Assembly (NCBI GenBank): GCA_001797035.1
Contig: MGOE01000107.1
Coordinates: forward strand, 23,712 to 30,368
Reading direction: 5' to 3'
DNA from: Chloroflexi bacterium RBG_16_72_14
GTDB taxonomy: Bacteria > Chloroflexota > Limnocylindria > Limnocylindrales > CSP1-4
DNA length: 6,657 bases
The position numbers and the translations under genes were made by a program. Positions 1 to 5,099 of the stretch are shown piece after piece. Under the pieces are notes generated by a model. That model searched no databases. It worked only from the letters and a program-made list of their open reading frames with translations, and was not told the DNA's origin. Position 1 is the stretch's first letter. Each line of letters begins with the position of its first letter.

Positions 1-1029
1 TTCGGCTTCGAATGGGATGAGCTCACGGTCGGCGGGGCCGGGATCGACGCCTACGGGGTCGCGATCCGGCCCGAGGACATCGAGGCCTGCCGGGCCGCCG
101 ACGCGGTGCTGCTGGGCGCGGTCGGCGGGCCGAGATGGGACGACCCGGACGCGCCAGTCCGCCCGGAGCAGGCCCTGTTCGCCCTGCGCGGCGGCCTCGG
201 GCTGTTCGCGAACCTGCGCCCGATCACCGTCCACCCGTCGCTGATCGCCGCCTCGCCGCTCAAGCCGGAGCTGCTCGAGGGCGTGGACTGCCTCATCGTG
301 CGCGAGCTCACGTCGGGCCTCTACTTCGGGCGCCCATCCGAGCAGCGCCAGACGCCCGACGGCCGGGCCGCCATCGACACCCTGTGGTACACGGAGGGCG
401 AGATCCGCCGGATCGTGACGCTCGCCTTCGAGCTGGCCCGCGGGCGGCGTCGCAAGGTCACCCAGGTGGACAAGGCGAACGTCCTCGCGACGAGCCGCCT
501 GTGGCGCAAGGTCAGCGAAGAGGTCCACGCGGACTTCCCGGACGTGACCCTCGAGCACCGCCTGGTGGACTCCGCGGCGATGCTGCTGGCGAAGTGGCCG
601 GCTGCATTCGACGTCCTGGTCACCGAGAACCTGTTCGGCGACATCCTGTCCGACGAGGCCGCCGTGATCTCGGGCTCACTGGGCATGCTTCCGTCGGCGT
701 CGCTGGGCACCACCCGGACGCAGCACGGCCGGCACGGCCTGTACGAGCCGATCCACGGGTCGGCGCCGGACATAGCGGGTCAGGACGTCGCCAACCCGCT
801 GGGCACGATCCTGTCCGCGGCGATGATGCTGCGCTGGTCGCTGGGCCGGGACGAGGCCGCCGGGGCGATCGAGGCGGCCGTGAGCGGCGTGCTCGCCGAC
901 GGCGTCCGGACGAAGGACCTGGCGCCCGCCGATGCCGAGGCTGCCGCCGCGTGCACCGTGGTGGGGACGATGGAGATGGCCCGTCGCATCGGGGAGCGGA
1001 TCGCGATTTCCCGGCCGGTGACCGCCTGA
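1..1029 (+). CDS. leuB: 3-isopropylmalate dehydrogenase, 5'-truncated by window edge
   Basis: An open frame runs from base 1 to TGA 1027-1029, giving 342 visible residues. About 31 N-terminal residues, including the usual GDGIGPE motif, lie before the window. LeuB oxidatively decarboxylates 3-isopropylmalate to 4-methyl-2-oxopentanoate with NAD+ in leucine synthesis; in citramalate-using bacteria it also oxidises beta-methylmalate on the way to isoleucine. Numbering the fragment from base 1, visible family features are LLGAVGGPRWD (37-47), substrate arginines R63, R73 and R101 in LRGGLGLFANLRP and VREL, the catalytic Tyr in TSGLYFG (Y108), the catalytic Lys in VDKANVL (K158), metal-binding aspartates D190, D214 and D218 (FGDILSD) and the NAD-site loop HGSAPDIAG (252-260). 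No key residue is missing. The RELTSGLYFG motif favours LeuB over isocitrate or tartrate dehydrogenases. cimA follows after 63 bp on the same strand, which fits a shared isoleucine/leucine role. Confidence 0.96.
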   Translation, partial: FGFEWDELTVGGAGIDAYGVAIRPEDIEACRAADAVLLGAVGGPRWDDPDAPVRPEQALFALRGGLGLFANLRPITVHPSLIAASPLKPELLEGVDCLIVRELTSGLYFGRPSEQRQTPDGRAAIDTLWYTEGEIRRIVTLAFELARGRRRKVTQVDKANVLATSRLWRKVSEEVHADFPDVTLEHRLVDSAAMLLAKWPAAFDVLVTENLFGDILSDEAAVISGSLGMLPSASLGTTRTQHGRHGLYEPIHGSAPDIAGQDVANPLGTILSAAMMLRWSLGRDEAAGAIEAAVSGVLADGVRTKDLAPADAEAAAACTVVGTMEMARRIGERIAISRPVTA

Positions 1030-1084
1030 GGCGGGGCACCGGCCGAACGAGTCGACGACCCACCCTGCAGCGGGCACCTGGACC

Positions 1085-1089
1085 AGGAG
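1085..1089 (+). promoter_or_regulatory. Ribosome binding site of cimA, tightly spaced
   Basis: AGGAG lies only 3 nt before ATG 1093, closer than the usual 5-9 nt. No other in-frame ATG, GTG or TTG occurs before the conserved YDTTLRDG motif, so ATG 1093 is still the best start. The 63-bp leuB-cimA gap (1030-1092) shows no convincing terminator, leader peptide or attenuator, so co-transcription with leuB is likely. Confidence 0.55.
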
Positions 1090-1092
1090 CAC

Positions 1093-2772
1093 ATGACCAC
1101 CACCGGCACCCCCGTCATCCTCTACGACACCACCCTCCGCGACGGCACCCAGGGCGAGAACATCACGCTCTCGCTGGCCGACAAGCTGCGCATCGCGCGG
1201 ATGCTGGACGAGTACGGCTTCCCGTTCATCGAGGGCGGCTGGCCGGGGTCCAATCCCAAGGACATCGAGTTCTTCGCGGCGGCCCGCAAGATCCGCTGGG
1301 AACGGGCGAGGCTGGCCGCCTTCGGCAGCACCCGCCACAAGGACCGCCCTCCCGCCGACGACCCCAACCTGCGCGAGCTCGTGGCGGCGGAGACGCCGGT
1401 CATCACGATCTTCGGCAAGAGCTGGCTGCTCCACGTCACCGAGGTGCTGGGCGCCACGCCGACCCAGAACCTGGACATGATCGCGGACTCGATCGGGTTC
1501 ATCGCCGACCACGGCCGCGAAGCGGTGTACGACGCCGAGCACTTCTTCGACGGCTACCGGGCGGACCGCGACTACGCCCTCGCGACCCTGCGCGCGGCCC
1601 GCGACGCCGGCGCCCGCACGCTCGTGCTGTGCGACACCAACGGCGGCACCCTGACCGACGAGCTGTCGCGCATCCTGGGCGACGTGCGGGGCTCGCTCGA
1701 GCGCGACCGCGGCGCCGCGGCCGTGACCTGGGGCATCCACACCCACAACGACGCCGAGCTCGCGGTCGCGAACTCGATCGCAGCCGTCCAGGCCGGGGTG
1801 CGCCACGTCCAGGCCACGATCAACGGCTACGGCGAGCGGTGCGGCAACGCGAACATGGTGTCGATCCTGGCCACCCTCGCCCTCAAGACCTCGAACGAGC
1901 TCAGCCCGGCCGGCGGTGGCGACCTGGCCGCGCTCACCGAGCTGTCGCGGTCGGTCGCCGAGATCGCCAACCAGGCGCCCAACGACTACCAGCCGTACGT
2001 CGGGCGCTCCGCATTCGCCCACAAGGGCGGCGTCCACGGTGCGGCGGTCGCCAAGGTGCAGCACAGCTACCAGCACGTGGACCCGGGCGCGGTCGGCAAC
2101 GCCGGGCGGCTGGTCGTGTCCGAGCTGGGCGGCCGGGCCAACACCGCGATCCGGGCCCGCCAGCTGGGCCTCGAGCTGGACGGGGTGATCGATCCCCGCG
2201 AGCTGTCGAAGCTGATCAAGCGCCTCGAGCACGAGGGTCTCGCCTTCGAGGGCGCCGAAGCCTCGTTCGAGCTGCTGATCCGGCGCCACACGCCGGGCTA
2301 CGCGGCGCCGTTCCGGATCCTGGACTATACGGTCCTCGTGGAACAGCGCGAGGGGCGCGAGCTGCTCGCCGAGGGCACCGTCAAGGTGGAGGTCGCGGGC
2401 GAGGTCCTGCACACGGCCTCGGACGGCAACGGCCCGGTCAACGCGCTCGACGGCGCGCTGCGCAAGGCCCTCCGCGCGTTCTACCCGGTGCTCGACGGGG
2501 TGCACCTCGTGGACTACAAGGTCCGCATCCTCGACGGAACGAGCGCGACGGCGGCCCGGACGCGCGTCATCATCGACTCCCAGGACGGCGCCCGCACCTG
2601 GTCCACGATGGGCAGCGACACGAACATCATCGCGGCCTCGGCGCAGGCGCTGGCAGACTCCCTCGAGTACGCGATCTGGAAGTCCGGCGCCGAGCTCCGG
2701 CGTCGCGACGAGCGGCACTTCACGACCACCAACGGCACCCACGAGCCCGCCGCAACGGGAGGCCCCGCATGA
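1093..2772 (+). CDS. cimA: (R)-citramalate synthase
   Basis: 559 residues. CimA condenses pyruvate and acetyl-CoA to (R)-citramalate, the first step of the threonine-independent route to 2-oxobutyrate and isoleucine. The N-terminal HMGL-like TIM barrel starts with YDTTLRDGTQGE (11-22; R16 and D17 are the expected catalytic and metal residues). It continues with IEGGWPGSNPKD (46-57), a signature of the long CimA type rather than of ordinary 2-isopropylmalate synthase, then FFDGY (151-155), CDTNGG (180-185), the metal motif HTHND (216-220), NGYGERCGNAN (244-254) and HKGGVH (310-315). The C-terminal part, about 400-530, is a LeuA-type allosteric domain with SDGNGPVNALD (443-453) and SDTNIIAASAQALADSLEY (508-526), so feedback control, typically by isoleucine, is plausible. 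The last 30 residues are a variable tail. TGA 2770-2772 overlaps the next gene's ATG. The CimA-versus-LeuA call rests on motifs, not on a search. Confidence 0.93.
   Translation: MTTTGTPVILYDTTLRDGTQGENITLSLADKLRIARMLDEYGFPFIEGGWPGSNPKDIEFFAAARKIRWERARLAAFGSTRHKDRPPADDPNLRELVAAETPVITIFGKSWLLHVTEVLGATPTQNLDMIADSIGFIADHGREAVYDAEHFFDGYRADRDYALATLRAARDAGARTLVLCDTNGGTLTDELSRILGDVRGSLERDRGAAAVTWGIHTHNDAELAVANSIAAVQAGVRHVQATINGYGERCGNANMVSILATLALKTSNELSPAGGGDLAALTELSRSVAEIANQAPNDYQPYVGRSAFAHKGGVHGAAVAKVQHSYQHVDPGAVGNAGRLVVSELGGRANTAIRARQLGLELDGVIDPRELSKLIKRLEHEGLAFEGAEASFELLIRRHTPGYAAPFRILDYTVLVEQREGRELLAEGTVKVEVAGEVLHTASDGNGPVNALDGALRKALRAFYPVLDGVHLVDYKVRILDGTSATAARTRVIIDSQDGARTWSTMGSDTNIIAASAQALADSLEYAIWKSGAELRRRDERHFTTTNGTHEPAATGGPA
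2757..2762 (+). promoter_or_regulatory. Ribosome binding site of the LeuA-domain gene
   Basis: GGGAGG sits inside the end of cimA, 6 nt before ATG 2769. Together with the ATGA overlap it fixes the start of the small downstream gene, even though that reading frame stays open for a long way upstream through cimA and leuB. Confidence 0.7.
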
Positions 2773-3296
2773 GCTTCGCCCGCCTCGAGCGCTGGACGGT
2801 GACCTCGGGCAGCAACGTCAACAGCCGCGCCGCGGTCGTGATCCGTGCCGGCGGCCACGACTGGAAGGCCTCGGCCGAGGGCAACGGCGCGGTCGACGCG
2901 CTGTACAAGGCCGTCGACCGGGCGCTCGCCGACATCCTGGGCGGGCATCCGCTGCTGCTCGCCTACGACGTGCACGCGCTCGAGGAGGGGCCGGCCGCGG
3001 AGGGGCGCGTCACGGTCCGGATCGCGCCGCCCGTCTCGGCGCCGGGCACGCGCGGCGACGGCCGGTTCAGGGGCGAGGTCTCGAGCACGAATACGATCGC
3101 GGCGTCGGTCGAGGCGTACGTCGCGGCGCTCAACGCGATGCTGGCCTCCGAGGCCTGGGCGGGGGTCCCGGAGGCCGCCGCCCAGGTCGCGGCCGCCCGG
3201 CGGGCACGCGGTCGGGGCACCGACGCGGGCGCCGGCGAGGCAGAGTTCGACGACGAGGCCCGACCGATCGACACGACCGAGTGGTTCAACCGCTAG
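2769..3296 (+). CDS. Stand-alone LeuA-type allosteric (regulatory) domain protein
   Basis: 175 residues with no catalytic barrel. Residues 5-127 match the C-terminal regulatory/dimerisation domain of 2-isopropylmalate and citramalate synthases. Supporting motifs are LERWTVTSGSN (6-16), the glycine motif AEGNGAVDALYKAVDRAL (36-53), the strand AYDVHALEEG (65-74) and STNTIAASVEAYVAALNAML (106-125). This order parallels CimA residues 443-526 beside it, but the detail (VHAL, AEGNG) looks closer to 2-isopropylmalate synthase. The domain normally binds the end-product amino acid. A free copy could pair with CimA or with a LeuA encoded elsewhere and tune its feedback; that is inference. Residues 130-175 form an Ala/Arg stretch and then an acidic tail ending EWFNR, outside the domain. 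Start ATG 2769 overlaps the cimA stop and has a strong Shine-Dalgarno, so translation is coupled. The domain call is firm; the role is unknown. Confidence 0.85.
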   Translation: MSFARLERWTVTSGSNVNSRAAVVIRAGGHDWKASAEGNGAVDALYKAVDRALADILGGHPLLLAYDVHALEEGPAAEGRVTVRIAPPVSAPGTRGDGRFRGEVSSTNTIAASVEAYVAALNAMLASEAWAGVPEAAAQVAAARRARGRGTDAGAGEAEFDDEARPIDTTEWFNR

Positions 3297-3309
3297 CCCT
3301 GTCCTGCCG

Positions 3310-4125
3310 ATGACGATCGACGCCGAGGCCTTCAACCGGTTCGAGGCGGCCGGCTGGGAGGCGCGCGCCGCCTCGTACGCGTTCCTGCAGCCGATCACCA
3401 ACCGGGTCATCGCGTCGCTGCTGGGCGCCGCGGACGTGCGCCGCGACCACCAGGTGCTCGACGTGGGCTGCGGCCCGGGCGACCTGGCCGGTGCCGCGGC
3501 GGCGATCGGCGCCGACACCGTGGGCATCGACGTCGCCCCGTCGATGGTCCGCCGGGCGGCGATCGCCCACCCGTCCATCCCGTTCCGGGTCGGGTCGTTC
3601 GAGGCGATCCCGGCGGGCGCGGGCGCCTTCGACGCGGTCGTCGGCAACTTCGTGCTCAACCACGTGGGCCGGCCGGGCGTCGCGCTGGCCGAGGCGCGCC
3701 GGGTCCTGCGGCCGGGCGGCTGGCTGGCGCTCTCCTCGTGGGACGCGCCCAGGCGCAACCGGGTCCTGGGGCTGGTCCTGGACGCCGTCGCGTACGCCGG
3801 GGCGCCGTCGCCTGCCGGGCTGCCGGCGGGCCCCACCAACTTCCGCTCCGACGACGAGCTCCGCGAGCTGTTCCACGGAGCCGGGTTCACCGACGTCGGG
3901 GTCTCGCACGTGATGTTCGAGGCGCCGGCGCCCGACACCGAGACCCTGTGGCGGGGCGTGCTCGACTCCGCGGTCCGGATCCCGCCGCTCGTCGTCCACC
4001 AGCCGGCGGACGTCCAGGCGCGGATCCGCGAGGGATTCGAGCGGCTTGCCGCCGTCCACCGGCGGTCCGACGGCACGCTCGCGATCCCGGTCGCGGTGCA
4101 GGTCACGCGGGGGCGGCGGCCTTGA
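3310..4125 (+). CDS. Class I SAM-dependent methyltransferase, substrate unknown
   Basis: 271 residues with a Rossmann-fold methyltransferase layout of the Methyltransf_11/UbiE-like kind. Motif I is VLDVGCGPG (49-57), which binds SAM. The acidic end of strand 2 is VGIDVAPSMV (71-80), with D74 expected to hold the ribose. Motif III/IV is FDAVVGNFVLNHV (107-119), and EARRVLRPGGWLALSSW (128-144) is the usual post-core strand. The C-terminal half includes FRSDDELRELFHGAGF (178-193), common in small-molecule methyltransferases. There is no signal peptide or membrane segment, so it should be cytosolic. It starts 13 bp after the previous stop. No Shine-Dalgarno is visible, but no other in-frame start precedes it and the N-terminal helix FEAAGWEARAASY begins soon after. 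Coupled re-initiation is likely. It shares TTGA with pheA. Neither sequence nor context identifies a substrate; UbiE itself is not supported. Confidence 0.88.
   Translation: MTIDAEAFNRFEAAGWEARAASYAFLQPITNRVIASLLGAADVRRDHQVLDVGCGPGDLAGAAAAIGADTVGIDVAPSMVRRAAIAHPSIPFRVGSFEAIPAGAGAFDAVVGNFVLNHVGRPGVALAEARRVLRPGGWLALSSWDAPRRNRVLGLVLDAVAYAGAPSPAGLPAGPTNFRSDDELRELFHGAGFTDVGVSHVMFEAPAPDTETLWRGVLDSAVRIPPLVVHQPADVQARIREGFERLAAVHRRSDGTLAIPVAVQVTRGRRP
4109..4113 (+). promoter_or_regulatory. Weak ribosome binding site favouring the TTG start of pheA
   Basis: A GGGGG run followed by GG repeats lies 8 nt before TTG 4122. The alternative in-frame start, GTG 4140, has only C-rich sequence ahead of it, and starting there would drop just six residues. 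The TTGA overlap with the methyltransferase stop also favours TTG 4122. Confidence 0.4.
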
Positions 4126-5027
4126 GCGCGCCGCCGCCCGTGACCGGAGACCGCACCTCGCGGCGCCCGGTCGTCGGGTACACCGGCGAGCCCGGTGCCT
4201 TCGCCGAGGAGGCCGTGCTCCGCTTCTTCGCCGCCCCGGAGGCCCGCGCCCTGTCCTCGTTCCGCGCCGTGTTCGAGGCGGTCCGCGAGGGCGGCGCGGA
4301 CGCGGGCGTCGTGCCGGTCGAGAGCTCGCTGCTGGGCACGATCCGCGAGAACCTCGACCTGTTGTACGAATTCGGGCTCCCCATCGTGGGCGAGGTGTCC
4401 GTGCCGGTCCGGCTGGCCCTGCTCGCGCTCCCCGGGGAGCGTCTGGAGACCATCGATCGCGTCTACTCCATCGCGGCGGCGCTGGCCCAGGCGGACGAGT
4501 TCCTCCGGTCGCGGCCCTGGACGATCCAGACGACGTACAACACCGCGGGGGCGGCGAAGCAGGTCGCGGAGCGCGGCGAGCGGGGCGCCGCCGCGGTCGC
4601 GTCGGCGCGGGTGGCCCCGATCTACGGGCTCGAGGTCGTCGCGGACGGGATCCAGTCGGGCGACGACAACCGGACCCGGTTCGCGGTCATCGCCCGGACG
4701 GGCGCGGAGGCGGTCGCGGCCGTGCGGGCCGCGGCGTCACCCGTGGCCGTGGCGGGGCCGCCGAAGACGACCCTCGTGTTCGCGGTGCGCAACGTCCCGG
4801 GCTCCCTGCACCGCTCGCTGGGGGCGTTCGCGTCGCGCGGGATCAACCTGTCGCGCCTGGAGTCGCGCCCCTGGGCCGACCGCGGTTCGCGCTGGGAGTA
4901 CCTGTTCTGGGTGGACCTGGACGCGGACCCCATTGACGTCGCCTGCGCGGCCGCGCTCGACGAGCTCGGACGTGAGACGGAGCTGGTCCGCATCCTGGGC
5001 ACGTACCCGCGGGCGCCGGAGGACTGA
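4122..5027 (+). CDS. pheA: Prephenate dehydratase with C-terminal ACT domain
   Basis: 301 residues from TTG 4122, the usual size for a monofunctional prephenate dehydratase. It decarboxylates and dehydrates prephenate to phenylpyruvate in phenylalanine synthesis. There is no chorismate mutase domain, so that step is elsewhere. The catalytic region runs from GYTGEPGAFAEEAV (19-32) through VVPVESSLLGTIRENLDLL (63-81), GLPIVGEVSVPV (85-96) and NTAGAAKQVA (140-149) to NRTRF (183-187), with T185 the catalytic Thr. The ACT domain, about 214-297, has KTTLVFAVRNVPGSLH (215-230) and NLSRLESRP (242-250), the phenylalanine-binding signature, so product inhibition is expected. The middle looks like plant arogenate dehydratases, so arogenate use cannot be excluded. 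Odd points: the usual ENS reads ESS (67-69), and the usual SHPQ reads SIAA (116-119). The start overlaps the methyltransferase stop, so translation is probably coupled. Confidence 0.93.
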   Translation: MSAPPPVTGDRTSRRPVVGYTGEPGAFAEEAVLRFFAAPEARALSSFRAVFEAVREGGADAGVVPVESSLLGTIRENLDLLYEFGLPIVGEVSVPVRLALLALPGERLETIDRVYSIAAALAQADEFLRSRPWTIQTTYNTAGAAKQVAERGERGAAAVASARVAPIYGLEVVADGIQSGDDNRTRFAVIARTGAEAVAAVRAAASPVAVAGPPKTTLVFAVRNVPGSLHRSLGAFASRGINLSRLESRPWADRGSRWEYLFWVDLDADPIDVACAAALDELGRETELVRILGTYPRAPED

Positions 5028-5029
5028 CC

Positions 5030-5070
5030 GACCGCATCCGCCCCGGGTGCGATCATGTGACCGTATCCGC
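5030..5070 (+). repeat. Short imperfect direct repeat between pheA and the ATPase gene
   Basis: GACCGCATCCGC (5030-5041) recurs as GACCGTATCCGC (5059-5070), 11 of 12 positions identical, with starts 29 bp apart. The pair sits just upstream of the ATPase gene, where a promoter or operator would be. I see no clear -35/-10 boxes. The first copy overlaps the hairpin stem, so the two signals are not independent. Confidence 0.3.
5033..5051 (+). terminator. Possible terminator hairpin after pheA
   Basis: CGCATCC (5033-5039) can pair with GGGTGCG (5045-5051) through 7 pairs, one of them G-U, around a 5-nt loop. The hairpin begins 5 nt after the pheA stop. No T-tract follows, so it is at best an atypical intrinsic terminator, or an mRNA 3'-end stabiliser. 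In DNA this GC-rich a 7-bp stem can arise by chance. Confidence 0.33.
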
Positions 5071-5086
5071 GTGGGCGGGCGTCGAC

Positions 5087-5092
5087 GGAGGG
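5087..5092 (+). promoter_or_regulatory. Ribosome binding site deciding the GTG start of the HerA-like gene
   Basis: GGAGGG lies 7 nt before GTG 5100, an ideal distance. An in-frame stop (TGA 5058-5060) limits how far upstream the gene can begin, and no other start codon lies between that stop and GTG 5100. The next option, ATG 5124, is less well placed. Confidence 0.75.
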
Positions 5093-5099
5093 TGACGCG

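Noticed and set aside
1030..1092. A leader-peptide attenuator or T-box ahead of cimA.
   Set aside because: The gap is only 63 bp, with no run of Ile/Leu codons, no convincing stem followed by T residues and no room for a T-box.
676..2742. Very long antisense open frame (688 codons) opposite leuB and cimA.
   Set aside because: In GC-rich DNA the reverse strand of a real gene is often free of stops. The predicted protein has no known motifs, and both sense genes carry clear catalytic signatures.
135..3296. A single 3.1-kb open frame spanning leuB, cimA and the small regulatory gene, suggesting a giant fusion protein.
   Set aside because: Its first five-sixths is an off-frame reading of leuB and cimA, rich in Arg/Pro/Gly/Ala with no recognisable domain. 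Only the part from ATG 2769, with its own ribosome site and a LeuA-type domain, is real.
2514..4106. Long antisense open frame (530 codons) opposite the end of cimA, the regulatory gene and the methyltransferase.
   Set aside because: Low-complexity Ser/Arg/Ala/Pro composition without domains; it crosses three well-supported sense genes.
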